Source: Syntrophaceae bacterium UBA6078 (lineage in GTDB: Bacteria; Desulfobacterota; Syntrophia; Syntrophales; UBA2210). Taken from it: a stretch of DNA of 64,000 nt. The position numbers and the translations under genes were made by a program. Position 1 is the stretch's first letter. Each line of letters starts with the position of its first letter. The notes under the pieces are model-generated. The model did no database searches, was not told the DNA's origin, and saw only the letters and a list, made by a program, of their open reading frames with translations. The DNA lies in the NCBI GenBank assembly GCA_002428735.1, contig DIXO01000009.1:1-64000 (forward strand), given 5' to 3'. Below, one piece after another: positions 16,308 through 25,141 of this stretch.

Positions 16308-16655
16308 TCACCTTCTGCCCAGTTCCTTTATCCGTGCCTTTTTGCCTTTGAGGCCTCTCAGATAATACAGCCTCGACTGGCGTACTTTGCCTCTCATAAC
16401 TACTTCTATCTTGTCGATAATGGGGGAATGAAGAGGAAAGGTCCTTTCTACGCCGACGCCTGAAGATATCTTCCGCACGGTGAAGGTGGCGCGGTTCTGC
16501 CCCGCTCTCTTGCGTATGACGGAACCCTGAAATACCTGGATTCGCTCCTTTTGTCCTTCAACGATCTTTACGTGTACCTTCACGGTGTCACCCGGCCTGA
16601 AGCCGGGAATATCCATTCGCATTTGTTCTTTTTCAATGTTATCGAGAACATTCAT
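16308..16655 (-). CDS. rplS: 50S ribosomal protein L19
   Basis: From the ATG at 16655 (AGGAGG about 10 bases upstream) the product is 115 residues, beginning MNVLDNIEKEQMRMDIPGFRPGDTVKVHVKI and containing GSVIRKRAGQNRATFTVRKISSGVGVERTFPLHSP, standard L19 sequence. It forms part of the 30S/50S interface. The longer open frame upstream overlaps the methyltransferase gene and is not used. Confidence 0.97.
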   Translation of the reverse strand: MNVLDNIEKEQMRMDIPGFRPGDTVKVHVKIVEGQKERIQVFQGSVIRKRAGQNRATFTVRKISSGVGVERTFPLHSPIIDKIEVVMRGKVRQSRLYYLRGLKGKKARIKELGRR

Positions 16656-16699
16656 AATAAAAAATCCTCCTCTAGCATAGCATATTGATTGATAGTTTG

Positions 16700-17263
16700 T
16701 TAGTGTCTGCACAGCCTGTCCAGCAGGACGGCCGCTGCCGACCTGACGGACAGGTGATTGTAATCGGAATTGCCCCGTATCGGTTCCACGGAGAAGTCCG
16801 CTTTTTCAAGAACATCTTCGGCTATCCCCCATCCCGTTCCAAAGAGAATGAGAAATGCATCGCCGCTCTGAGATATCTTTCCCCTCACATCATCACAGCT
16901 CAGGGAAGTCCCCCGTGATGCGGCGCTTGTGGCCACCACATGGACCCGGCCCTCGGTTTCTTCTGAGACAGTAGCTATGACATCGTCAAGCGTATCTGCC
17001 ACCCTCACGATGCCGAAGGCTTCTTTACGGGAAGGGTTGTAGGTGGCGCCATACCCTTTCTGCCAGTGACTCAGAATACGTTCTACGAACTGTTTCTGTT
17101 TTTCTATGGGCGTTACAATATAAAACCGTTTTACGCCGTAGGTCCGGGCGGCACGTGAGATGTCGTGAATATCCATGTTGGTTACCGCTGTTGTCACGAT
17201 CTCTCCCCGTTTGTTGTAGACGGGGTAATGTAAAAGAGCAATGTAGAGGTTTCCGGTGCTCAT
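16700..17263 (-). CDS. SAM-dependent RNA methyltransferase, COG4752 type
   Basis: The 187-residue protein resembles the short SPOUT-like RNA methyltransferases often found between trmD and rplS in deltaproteobacteria and related groups: NLYIALLHYPVYNKRGEIVTTAVTNMDIHDISRAARTYGVKRFYIVTP at the N-terminus and FLILFGTGWGIAEDVLEKAD (knot-like SAM loop) near the C-terminus. The RNA target is unknown. It overlaps trmD by 4 bases (ATGA), strong coupling. The family call rests on this context and the SPOUT-like loop. Confidence 0.8.
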   Translation of the reverse strand: MSTGNLYIALLHYPVYNKRGEIVTTAVTNMDIHDISRAARTYGVKRFYIVTPIEKQKQFVERILSHWQKGYGATYNPSRKEAFGIVRVADTLDDVIATVSEETEGRVHVVATSAASRGTSLSCDDVRGKISQSGDAFLILFGTGWGIAEDVLEKADFSVEPIRGNSDYNHLSVRSAAAVLLDRLCRH

Positions 17264-18009
17264 GATGAAGAGTCCGAGCCTTCCGCCCCCAGCTTTTCAA
17301 GGATTCTTCTATCTTCTTCTGCAAGATCGGCGTGTTCGAGCAGGTCCGGTCTCCTCTGCAGGGTTCGTCTGAGGGATTCTCTCCGCCGCCATTCGTCTAT
17401 TTTCTTCTGGTGTCCCGAAAGGAGAATATCGGGAACCTTCCATCCCTCGTACTCCCGGGGCTTCGTGTAATGGGGTCCTTCCAGAAGGCCGGTCGAAAAA
17501 GAGTCGTGCAGGACCGATTGGCTGTTGCCCATAAAGCCCGGCACAAGACGGGAGACCGCATCGACTAAAATCATGGCGGGCAATTCCCCCCCGCTCAGGA
17601 CATAATCACCTATCGATATTTCACGATCAACCAGATGCTCCCTGACTCGTTCGTCTATCCCCTCGTAGTGCCCGCATATGAGGATGATCCGTGAGCAACG
17701 GGAGAGTTCCTCCGCGACCTTCTGCCGGAACGGTTCCCCCTGCGGTGACAGAAGAATAACAGATGCCTTGTCTCGGTCAGGGACAAGAGCATGAAGAGAA
17801 CGCGCGACCGGCTCCACCTTCATGACCATGCCGCCGCCGCCCCCGTACGGGGTATCGTCCGTCGTCCTGTGTTTGTCGATGGCGTAATCCCTGATATTAT
17901 GAAGATTTACTTCGACGATTCCCCTGTCTGTCGATTTTTTTAAGAGACTGCTGCCCAGGGGGGAGTGAAACATCTCCGGAAAGACAGACAGGATATCAAA
18001 GGTGATCAT
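17260..18009 (-). CDS. trmD: tRNA (guanine37-N1)-methyltransferase
   Basis: The 249-residue protein has the TrmD signatures: MITFDILSVFPEMFHSPLG, DDTPYGGGGGMVMKVEP and the trefoil-knot loop ICGHYEGIDERV plus ISIGDYVLSGGELPAM. It methylates G37 of tRNAs reading CNN codons, preventing frameshifts. It follows rimM with a 1-base gap. Length and motifs are standard. Confidence 0.97.
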   Translation of the reverse strand: MITFDILSVFPEMFHSPLGSSLLKKSTDRGIVEVNLHNIRDYAIDKHRTTDDTPYGGGGGMVMKVEPVARSLHALVPDRDKASVILLSPQGEPFRQKVAEELSRCSRIILICGHYEGIDERVREHLVDREISIGDYVLSGGELPAMILVDAVSRLVPGFMGNSQSVLHDSFSTGLLEGPHYTKPREYEGWKVPDILLSGHQKKIDEWRRRESLRRTLQRRPDLLEHADLAEEDRRILEKLGAEGSDSSS

Positions 18010-18010
18010 T

Positions 18011-18505
18011 CTACAGCCCTTCGGGGAGCCTCACGACCATGAGGCCTTTTCCAATGTCGATCTCTCGTACCACGTCATCGAATGCGGGGATGAGGATCTC
18101 CCGCTCGCCGCCGCTGCAGACATAGACATCGTTACTTACCGTCGGCAGAACTGCCGTTATAGTGCCCAGTTTCAGGCCGCTTTCCGTCACAATATCGAGT
18201 CCTATGATGTCTTTCCAGTAGTACTCGCCGTCCGGCAGCCGCTCCGGCGAAATAAAGACGGATTGCCCCACCAGTTCACTGGCTGTCTGTATAGTATCAA
18301 CCCCTTCAAGTTCGAGGGCGAAAGAGCCGCCTTTGACGCGAAGATATCTCACGTTGAACGAGGATACGTGCGCCCTGTCTTCTCCGACAAAAACACGCGC
18401 CGGAGTTTTGAGCTCCCCTTTTGATTCACGATATGAAAGAACCTTAAGCCGGCCTTTCAGGCCGCTGGATTTAACGATTTTCCCTATCTCAAGCAGGTCA
18501 TTCAC
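18011..18505 (-). CDS. rimM: ribosome maturation factor RimM
   Basis: The 164-residue protein begins LLEIGKIVKSSGLKGRLKVLSY, the RimM beta-barrel start, and contains the C-terminal PRC-barrel (YYWKDIIGLDIVTESGLKLGTI). RimM binds ribosomal protein S19 and helps assemble the 30S head. It abuts khpA (stop at 18506, start at 18505), so the two are translationally coupled. Confidence 0.94.
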   Translation of the reverse strand: MNDLLEIGKIVKSSGLKGRLKVLSYRESKGELKTPARVFVGEDRAHVSSFNVRYLRVKGGSFALELEGVDTIQTASELVGQSVFISPERLPDGEYYWKDIIGLDIVTESGLKLGTITAVLPTVSNDVYVCSGGEREILIPAFDDVVREIDIGKGLMVVRLPEGL

Positions 18506-18736
18506 TTATTCTATAATTTCGAGGACCGCCCTTTTGTGCAGCTTTGATGAAGCCGCGCTCAGAATGGTCCTCATTGCCTTCGCGGTTTTCCCCTGTTTTC
18601 CTATGACCTTCCCCAAGTCATCCTTCGCAACCCGCAGTTCAATCACAGAAGTCTGCTCGCCGATCACCTCGGTGCAATCCACATCTTCAGGATGATCTAC
18701 CAAAGCCTGAGCCATATACTTGACCAATTCTTTCAT
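18506..18736 (-). CDS. khpA: KH-domain RNA-binding protein
   Basis: From the ATG at 18736 (GGGGAGGGG upstream) the protein is 76 residues: MKELVKYMAQALVDHPEDV, then VAKDDLGKVIGKQGKTAKAMRTIL with the GxxG loop (GKQG) of a KH domain. This is the KhpA/YlqC family, found between rpsP and rimM in many bacteria, binding RNA with its partner KhpB. The upstream longer frame is not supported by a Shine-Dalgarno. Confidence 0.93.
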   Translation of the reverse strand: MKELVKYMAQALVDHPEDVDCTEVIGEQTSVIELRVAKDDLGKVIGKQGKTAKAMRTILSAASSKLHKRAVLEIIE

Positions 18737-18801
18737 CGCAGCACCCCTCCCCGTGATCATTAGAATAAGTAAGATGAAGATGGTTCCGTACTACCCAAAA
18801 C

Positions 18802-19077
18802 CTATGCCTGCGTTTTTTTTGCTTCTTCTGTCTTCGCTATGAGCCCCTTCTTTTTCAGGAGGCTTAATACCGTCTGTGTGGGTTTGGCCCCCCTGGACAT
18901 CCAGTCCGCCACCCGGTCTTCCTTGAAGGTTATCTCGGCAGGGTCCGTCAACGGGTTGTAATTTCCCACTATTTCAATGAACCTTCCATCCCTCGGCGCT
19001 TCGCTGTCAGCCACGACGATCCGGTAAAACGGTCTCTTTTTTGCGCCCATTCGTGTCAATCGTATTTTAACTGCCAT
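18802..19077 (-). CDS. rpsP: 30S ribosomal protein S16
   Basis: From the ATG at 19077 (GGGAGGTGA upstream) the product is 91 residues, MAVKIRLTRMGAKKRPFYRIVVADS with the S16 signature, followed by the usual WMSRGAKPT and KKKGLI. The C-terminal KTEEAKKTQA is a normal short tail. First gene after ffh in the operon. Confidence 0.97.
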   Translation of the reverse strand: MAVKIRLTRMGAKKRPFYRIVVADSEAPRDGRFIEIVGNYNPLTDPAEITFKEDRVADWMSRGAKPTQTVLSLLKKKGLIAKTEEAKKTQA

Positions 19078-19138
19078 TCCAGTGATTATCACCTCCCGAT
19101 ATTTTGGATTAAGTTTGTTTATTATCACATGTTTTCTT

Positions 19139-20473
19139 TTATTTAAAGGGTAAATTTCCTCTCATCATCGATTTCATGCCGCCCTTCGACAACTTTTTCA
19201 TCATTTTTCTCATCTCAATATAGTTTTTGAGAACCGTGTTTACATCCTGTACCGTGGTGCCGCTCCCCCGGGCGATTCGTTTTCTCCTCTGGCCGTTTAT
19301 GATTTTGTAATTGAGGCGTTCCTGTTCCGTCATGGAATCAATGATAGCGGTTGTCTTCACCAGTTCGCGCGCATCCGGCGTGGCGTTTTTCAGGGCCTTT
19401 ATCTTTCCGAGACCGGGAATCATCCCGATAATATCCTGAAGCGATCCCATTTTCTGTATCTGCCCCAGCTGCTTTTTCAGGTCGTTCAAGGTGAATGAAT
19501 CCTTCCTGATCTTCCGTTCGAGATCCCGGGCGGTCTTCTCATCCATCGCCGTCTGGGCCTTTTCGACCAGGGTCAGAATGTCGCCCATGCCGAGAATCCT
19601 GGACGCCATGCGTTCGGGGTGAAATACTTCCAGTGCGTCGCTCTTCTCGCCCATCCCGATGAACTTGACCGGCTTCCCCGTTACCTTCTTCAGTGACAGA
19701 GCGGCTCCCCCGCGGGCGTCGCCGTCCATCTTTGTCAGAACAACGCCGTCTATGGCGAGCAGGGCATCAAATTTTTCGGCCACCGACACGGCATCCTGCC
19801 CGGTCATGGCATCGGCGACAAAGAGTATCTCGGCTGGATTGACGGCATCCTTGATCCGTTTCAATTCGTCCATCAGTTCGTCATCGATATGGAGCCGGCC
19901 GGCAGTGTCGATGATCAGGGTGTCAAAGCCGTTCGCTTTTCCGTGTTCGACGGCGTCGACGCAGATCCTCACGGGATCGCTCTGGCCATGTGAGTCGTAC
20001 ACGTTCACTCCCGTCCTGTCACCCAGTACCCGCAGCTGCTCGATGGCGGCGGGGCGGTAGACGTCCGCGGAAACCAGAGAGACCCGGCGGTCCCTGTTTT
20101 TCAGGTAACGGGCGAGCTTCGCAGCGGTGGTTGTCTTGCCGCATCCCTGAAGACCCACCAGCATGACGGGGGCGGGGAACCGGTTGGAGAGGTTCAGGTG
20201 GCTGCTTTCGGCCCCCATCAGTTCGATAAGTCTGTCGTGGACGATTTTGACGATCTGCTGTCCAGGGGTTATGCTGTCCAGAACTTCCCGGCCGACCGCA
20301 CGCTGGCTCACATCTTCGATGAACTCCTTCGTCACCCGGAAATTGACGTCCGCCTCGAGCAGCGCCATACGGATGCTTTTCATGGCTGTCGCGACGGTTT
20401 CTTCGTCGAGCATGCCCCGTCCCTTCAGTTTTTTGAAGATGGCGTCCAGTTTCTCGGTGAGATTTTCAAACAT
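19139..20473 (-). CDS. ffh: signal recognition particle protein (SRP54)
   Basis: The 444-residue protein has the N domain (MFENLTEKLDAIFKKLKGRG), a G domain (VGLQGCGKTTTAAKLARYLK near residue 106; DTAGR; TKMDGDARGGAALS) and a methionine-rich M domain (KMGSLQDIIGMIPG onward) that binds signal peptides and 4.5S RNA. It is the GTPase that targets membrane proteins with FtsY. It lies directly downstream of the SPOR gene (7-base gap) and upstream of rpsP. Confidence 0.96.
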   Translation of the reverse strand: MFENLTEKLDAIFKKLKGRGMLDEETVATAMKSIRMALLEADVNFRVTKEFIEDVSQRAVGREVLDSITPGQQIVKIVHDRLIELMGAESSHLNLSNRFPAPVMLVGLQGCGKTTTAAKLARYLKNRDRRVSLVSADVYRPAAIEQLRVLGDRTGVNVYDSHGQSDPVRICVDAVEHGKANGFDTLIIDTAGRLHIDDELMDELKRIKDAVNPAEILFVADAMTGQDAVSVAEKFDALLAIDGVVLTKMDGDARGGAALSLKKVTGKPVKFIGMGEKSDALEVFHPERMASRILGMGDILTLVEKAQTAMDEKTARDLERKIRKDSFTLNDLKKQLGQIQKMGSLQDIIGMIPGLGKIKALKNATPDARELVKTTAIIDSMTEQERLNYKIINGQRRKRIARGSGTTVQDVNTVLKNYIEMRKMMKKLSKGGMKSMMRGNLPFK

Positions 20474-20479
20474 GGCCGT

Positions 20480-21136
20480 TTATTCCGATTCTCTGTTCTT
20501 GATGATCAGACACTTGATCCCCTTTATCTCTCCTTCCACACGGGACGCAGCCGTTCTGGCCTCATCGTATGTGGCAAAGCCCTGGAGCTTTAAACGGAAC
20601 CATCTTCCGCTGGACTGGAGATTGATCTCATCCACCCGAGGCGTGTACCCCAGCTGGGACAGCCGCTCTCCCAATGTCCCCGTCATGGTTTTATCTCTGA
20701 AAGATGCCACCTGAACCGTGTAGGGGTCGTCCCCCTGTTTTCTTTCAGGGGAAGACGCACCAAGGGAAGGCGCCTTCGCGGGTGTGAAAGTTTCGTGTGT
20801 GTCTGATTCCCCGGTTTTTTTTAATGTTTCGTAGAAGGTGAATTCGACCTTTTCTTCTTTCTGAACCGTATCCGGTGCGGGATCGCGGGGGGTCTCGTTG
20901 GAAGCGATGGTGCTCCCATCCGCCCGGTCTGGTTCGGTTTCCACCCGTTCCGTGATTGTTTTTCTTATGACGTTCGGTATGCCCCTGGCGATCTTTTCCG
21001 GATAACTCTCAATGTTTTTCCCCACCATCACCCCGCAGACAAAGGAAAAGAGCAAAACCAGGGCGATGACAAAGGTGAAGAACACCAGGCCGGATCTGCC
21101 CAGTTTGAATGCGAACTCTCCGGTTTTCTGCGCCAT
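20480..21136 (-). CDS. SPOR-domain membrane protein
   Basis: The 218-residue protein has one N-terminal transmembrane helix (residues about 16-38, LVFFTFVIALVLLFSFVCGVMV), a charged low-complexity periplasmic linker, and a C-terminal SPOR domain (DPYTVQVASFRDKTMTGTLGERLSQLGY onward) that binds denuded peptidoglycan glycan strands at division sites. It is a likely envelope/division factor and sits between argS and ffh on the minus strand. Confidence 0.85.
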   Translation of the reverse strand: MAQKTGEFAFKLGRSGLVFFTFVIALVLLFSFVCGVMVGKNIESYPEKIARGIPNVIRKTITERVETEPDRADGSTIASNETPRDPAPDTVQKEEKVEFTFYETLKKTGESDTHETFTPAKAPSLGASSPERKQGDDPYTVQVASFRDKTMTGTLGERLSQLGYTPRVDEINLQSSGRWFRLKLQGFATYDEARTAASRVEGEIKGIKCLIIKNRESE

Positions 21137-21179
21137 CGTCTTCCCTTTGTTACGGATCTGAACCCTGGACGCTCAATCC

Positions 21180-22844
21180 TCACATACGCTCTGGAGCGGA
21201 AACGCCCAATAGTCTCAGAGCGTTTCGTATTACTATGCCGGTGGATTTGATTAAAAACAACCTCGCCTGTGTCAATGCGATGTTGTCGGAGACGACCTTG
21301 TGCTTATTGTAAAAGCTGTGAAAAACGGAGGCAAGGTCATTGATGTAGTACGGTATGCGATGGGGTTCAAGGGCCTGCGCGCTTCCCTCGACGATCTCCG
21401 GAAAGGTGTCGATCATCTTGATAAGTTCGTGTTCCTCAGGTGCGGCAAGGAGATCGAGACTGATGTCTCCGTAGACCGGAATCCGATGTCCCTGTTCCAC
21501 GGCGTTTCTCATGATGCTGCAGATTCTGGCATGGGCGTACTGCACGTAATAGACCGGATTTTCGTTGGACTGCGCCTTGGCGATTTCCAGATCGAAGTCG
21601 AGGTGGCTGTTGGATCTCCGCATCAGGAAATTGTACCGGGCCGCGTCTCTCCCCACCTCGTCGGTTACCTCGCGTATGGTGACGAATTCACCCGCCCTGG
21701 TGGACATGGGGACGGGCACTCCTCCCCTCAGGAGGTTCACCAGTTGGACCAGGACAACGTCGAGATCTTCCTTCTTTCTGCCCAGGGCCTGAACGCAGGC
21801 CTGCATTCTCGGTATATACCCGTGATGGTCCGCCCCCCATACATTGATGATCCGGTCAAACCCCCGCTCGTACTTGTTGAGGTGATAGGCGATATCGGCC
21901 GCAAAATAGGTGGGATCGCCGTTTCCTCTGACTACGACCCGATCCTTCTCGTCGCCGAAGTCGGTTGTCTTGAACCACAGCGTCCCCTCTTCTTCGTAAA
22001 TGAATCTCTCGTTCCGAAGTTTCTCTATGATTTTAGACACTTTATTATCTCGGTACAGTTCCTTTTCGCTGAAATAGCGGTCAAAGACCACTCCCAGTGT
22101 TTCCAGGTCTTCTTTGATCCCTTCGAGGATCGATCCGGCCGCGTAATCCGTCATGAAAGGGACCGCTGCTTCTTTTCCTGATTTGAGAAATGTGTCTCCG
22201 TATGTATCGCGTACCTCCCGGGCAAGATCGGTGATGTATGCCCCCTGATAACAGGTTTCGGGAAAGGAGATCGTTTCTCCCATCAGTCCCAGATACCGGT
22301 AGTAGACGGATTCTCCCAGTGTGTTCATCTGGTTGCCGGCGTCGTTTATGTAATATTCCCGGGAAACGGAGAATCCCGATGCCCGGAGAATGCCGGCGAT
22401 CACATCTCCGATGACGGCGCCTCTGGCGTGCCCTATGTGGAGGGGCCCCGTTGGGTTAGCGCTGACAAATTCGACCTGGATCTTGGAACCCATTCCCATG
22501 GCTGATTGACCGTATTTGTCTCCGAGAGCGTCCACTTCCTTCAGGAGAGCCGCCCATGCGCTGCCCTTGATAAAAAAGTTGATAAACCCGGGTCCGGCTA
22601 TTTCCACCTTGTCAAGGATCTTGGCGCTGTCATCAATGCTCTCGACGATAGATTCGGCTATCTTACGGGGGGGGCGCCGCTGTCCTGACGCGAGCATCAT
22701 GGCGATATTGGATGCGTAATCGCCATGAGCGCCTTCCCGCGGAAGCTCCACTTCTATGGAGGGGATGACCGTCTCATGCAGAGTCCCTTGTGTAAAACAA
22801 GAATAGATTGCTTTTTCAAGCAGTTCAGTAAGTTTCTTTTTCAT
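21180..22844 (-). CDS. argS: arginyl-tRNA synthetase
   Basis: From the ATG at 22844 the protein is 554 residues. It has FVSANPTGPLHIGHARGA (HIGH motif of class I enzymes), PVPMSTRAGEFVTIREV (KMSK-equivalent loop) and the C-terminal DALR domain ending LRLLGVSAPERM. It charges tRNA-Arg. The leader holds a promoter and an intrinsic terminator-like hairpin (see those entries). The longer frame from 22895 would run through the hairpin and is rejected. Confidence 0.95.
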   Translation of the reverse strand: MKKKLTELLEKAIYSCFTQGTLHETVIPSIEVELPREGAHGDYASNIAMMLASGQRRPPRKIAESIVESIDDSAKILDKVEIAGPGFINFFIKGSAWAALLKEVDALGDKYGQSAMGMGSKIQVEFVSANPTGPLHIGHARGAVIGDVIAGILRASGFSVSREYYINDAGNQMNTLGESVYYRYLGLMGETISFPETCYQGAYITDLAREVRDTYGDTFLKSGKEAAVPFMTDYAAGSILEGIKEDLETLGVVFDRYFSEKELYRDNKVSKIIEKLRNERFIYEEEGTLWFKTTDFGDEKDRVVVRGNGDPTYFAADIAYHLNKYERGFDRIINVWGADHHGYIPRMQACVQALGRKKEDLDVVLVQLVNLLRGGVPVPMSTRAGEFVTIREVTDEVGRDAARYNFLMRRSNSHLDFDLEIAKAQSNENPVYYVQYAHARICSIMRNAVEQGHRIPVYGDISLDLLAAPEEHELIKMIDTFPEIVEGSAQALEPHRIPYYINDLASVFHSFYNKHKVVSDNIALTQARLFLIKSTGIVIRNALRLLGVSAPERM

Positions 22845-22876
22845 ATCAGCTCTTCTCTGCAGTATAGAAAACGAAA

Positions 22877-22901
22877 AAGTTGGCCCTGAGGCCAACCTTT
22901 T
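22877..22901 (-). terminator. intrinsic terminator-like hairpin in argS leader
   Basis: On the minus strand GTTGGCC, loop TCAG, GGCCAAC form a 7-bp GC-rich stem, followed by TTTTTC, 33 bases before the argS start. The plus-strand flanks also carry T and A runs, so the stem could stop transcripts in either direction. Because it lies between a likely promoter and argS it may be an attenuator. Confidence 0.55.
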
Positions 22902-22924
22902 GAATGGAGGTAGAATGGCGCACT

Positions 22925-22952
22925 TCTATATGGTTTTGCTCTTCCCTGTCAA
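22925..22952 (-). promoter_or_regulatory. argS promoter candidate
   Basis: On the minus strand TTGACA (22952-22947), 16 bases, TATAGA (22930-22925). A transcript starting near 22917 would enter the terminator-like hairpin at 22900-22877 within its first 20 bases and then reach argS. Confidence 0.6.
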
Positions 22953-23271
22953 CTCCGTTTTTGTTCGGTTTGTTCTATCTTGTCTATATCCGCGTCTTTG
23001 ATAGCAAGATCTCTTGTAAAATCAGGGCAGTGGACCCTCCCGCTGGAATCCTTCTGAACGGAAAACCGTTTTGCGCATGTCCCCCTCCACGCACATATGG
23101 AGCAGTATCTCTTCTCTGTACCCATGAGTTCCTTCCTTTCTGCTCTTCATTTTTTCACGTTTGTTGCCGAATATATATATGTACAATTTTCAAGTCAAGA
23201 ATTTTCGCCGATTCCGCTGTCCAGAGCCGCTGGTTACGGCTTTTTTCTCCTCTTATCGCCGATGAAAATGA

Positions 23272-23300
23272 TTGACATGGAGACTCATTTCCTGTATATT
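23272..23300 (+). promoter_or_regulatory. consensus sigma-70 promoter
   Basis: TTGACA (23272-23277), exactly 17 bases, TATATT (23295-23300). This near-consensus promoter lies 33 bases before the gene at 23334 and supports that start. Confidence 0.8.
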
Positions 23301-23333
23301 TTCAAATATATATTGAACGGTGGTACCCGTAGC

Positions 23334-23867
23334 ATGAAAAAACTGACTGTGATCATTATAGTGCTCTTTGCGTTTCTGGCGGTCCCCGCCAGCGGCAACG
23401 CATCATATCGCATTCTGCTGAAAAATGGAGGAGAATTCAAGACAACCCGGTACTGGAAGGAAGGAAGTCAGATACGGTTTGACGTATATGGCGGGGTTGC
23501 GGGGATTCAAAAAGATTCGGTGAGAAAGATAGAGAAGGTGGTGGCCCCGGCAACCACCGTATATGCTAAGCAGCCCATTGATCAAAAAGCCGCGCACGGG
23601 TCGCTGGATAAAGAGGGTCTCGGTAATGAGAAGAAGCAGGAAAAAGTGGATATCGCTCAGTACCTGGAGAAAAAGGATCGTCTAACCGACGAGCTTGCCC
23701 GGGCCATCGAGAATGTCAGAAAAGCAGTGAGCGGTAGAGAACCGGAGGCCAAGAAACGGGCTGAGGGTGAAATGAGAAGACTCTCAGGTGAAATAACCGC
23801 CCTTACGGAAGAGGTGAAGGAAAAGAATGATGGAAAGCTCCCCGAAGGGTGGATGACGGAACGGTAG
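23334..23867 (+). CDS. small exported protein with coiled-coil C-terminus
   Basis: From the ATG at 23334 the protein is 177 residues with a signal peptide (MKKLTVIIIVLFAFLAVPASGNA). The next 45 residues (SYRILLKNGGEFKTTRYWKEG through VGGVAGIQKDSVRKIE region) look like a small beta domain of the kind found in uncharacterised deltaproteobacterial exported proteins. The C-terminal third is a charged helical coiled coil. Function unknown. It is preceded by the consensus promoter at 23272 and is convergent with the pilin cluster. Confidence 0.7.
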   Translation: MKKLTVIIIVLFAFLAVPASGNASYRILLKNGGEFKTTRYWKEGSQIRFDVYGGVAGIQKDSVRKIEKVVAPATTVYAKQPIDQKAAHGSLDKEGLGNEKKQEKVDIAQYLEKKDRLTDELARAIENVRKAVSGREPEAKKRAEGEMRRLSGEITALTEEVKEKNDGKLPEGWMTER

Positions 23868-23904
23868 GGCGCCGGCCACAGCCATCATGAGGCACGGCGA
23901 TTCT

Positions 23905-25131
23905 CTATAGCTCTTCCTTCCAGCTTAATACCCGCAAGGGGGCGTTTTGTGTTTGATTGTTGACCGCCGAACTGCAATAGATGATATTCACACCGCCGGC
24001 GATTGTCGTGTCGACCTCCGCGTCCAGGGATGAACCGGTTACGATGGCGCCGGTGACGTTCTTGTCCCCGCCGCCGGTAAATCTGATCGATCCCGTGGCG
24101 ACCACAATCCCGTACCATGAAAAACCGCCGCTGATTTCAAGATCGCCCTCCACGAGCAGTATGCCGCACCCCGCAGTCCCACCGCTGAACTTTACATATG
24201 TGTCCTGTGTGTCGTAGTAAACGATATTGCTCGTGTTGCAGGAAGTTGGATCCGCTTGAGTCGTTCCGGCTGTCGGCGTTCCCCAGCCGTCCCCCGGGCC
24301 CGGGATTTGAGTGCCTGTTATGGTTACACTATTGACGGTATAGGCGAAATCATGGGCATCCCTGATGGAATCAATCATGCTCTGGATATCCAGATCCGTG
24401 CTGCCGTATGCGATGCCGTCAGGCGAGCCCTCAATGGTGGGGTTGCCGTTCGCCGTAATCGAATCGGCAGTGCCGGTGGTGACAATACCCGGTTTGTCGG
24501 AAGTGCCGCAGGCATCCGTGCCGACAATAGTTGTGCTATTACCGTTAATCGTCGTGTTGTCTTCGACGTAAAGACTGCCCGGGACCGTTATGGGAGGGAC
24601 CCGTGCCACCTCCGCCGTGATTGTCTTGGCGGAGCCGCTGGAAGATCCATAGCTGGTCACAAGATAGATATTCTGACCGGTAGAGGTGTTTCGCTCGCTG
24701 ACTCCGTCGCTGTCGGAATCGCCCCAGTAGAGGATATTCCCCGATGCGTCCGTCTGATGTCGGATGGTTACAACGTAATCCAGGTCGGACTGGAGGCTGC
24801 TCACCTTGACATGCATGGTATTTCCGCTGTCGTAGCCTTTCCCCTGTGCCTTTACGTCGGTCCCCATATAGGCCCTCCACTGGTCCGAGGTTGGATGGCT
24901 ATCAGTGATAGGGCTTGTCGCGTATATCCGAAGCCTGGCCCGCGCCTCTTCAATCCCGGCTTCAGCCGCGTACAGGGCCTCTGTACCCGTCTTGTAATTT
25001 TTACCGATTTTGAGATCCGTTGAGGTTTGCATGACGGCCGTCGTCCCTACGATAATCAATGCGGCGATCAAGAGGAGAACCGTCACCAGTATCATCCCCT
25101 TTTCGTTCATTGGTGATGTGCCTTCGTTCAT
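23905..25131 (-). CDS. pilX: PilX-type pilus assembly protein
   Basis: The 408-residue protein starts from an ATG with AAGGAG six bases upstream. The N-terminus NEKGMILVTVLLLIAALIIVGTTAV is the PilX-like hydrophobic stretch, followed by ALYAAEAGIEEARARL, the PilX N-terminal motif. The remainder is Gly/Thr/Asn/Ser-rich beta-type repeats (VEDNTTINGNSTTIVG; GNPTIEGSPDG; LLVEGDLEISGGFSWYG). PilX helps present type IV pili and adhesion in the periplasm. It is the last pilin gene here; no pilY1 follows in the window. Confidence 0.82.
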   Translation of the reverse strand: MNEGTSPMNEKGMILVTVLLLIAALIIVGTTAVMQTSTDLKIGKNYKTGTEALYAAEAGIEEARARLRIYATSPITDSHPTSDQWRAYMGTDVKAQGKGYDSGNTMHVKVSSLQSDLDYVVTIRHQTDASGNILYWGDSDSDGVSERNTSTGQNIYLVTSYGSSSGSAKTITAEVARVPPITVPGSLYVEDNTTINGNSTTIVGTDACGTSDKPGIVTTGTADSITANGNPTIEGSPDGIAYGSTDLDIQSMIDSIRDAHDFAYTVNSVTITGTQIPGPGDGWGTPTAGTTQADPTSCNTSNIVYYDTQDTYVKFSGGTAGCGILLVEGDLEISGGFSWYGIVVATGSIRFTGGGDKNVTGAIVTGSSLDAEVDTTIAGGVNIIYCSSAVNNQTQNAPLRVLSWKEEL

Positions 25132-25141
25132 AGCGATCTCC

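Noticed and set aside
23318..23334. GGTGGTACC-like word before the gene at 23334, resembling a T-box core
   Set aside because: The word ends within a few bases of a start codon, with no anti-terminator/terminator alternation after it, and the gene is not an aminoacyl-tRNA synthetase or amino acid gene. A KpnI-type palindrome is a simpler explanation.
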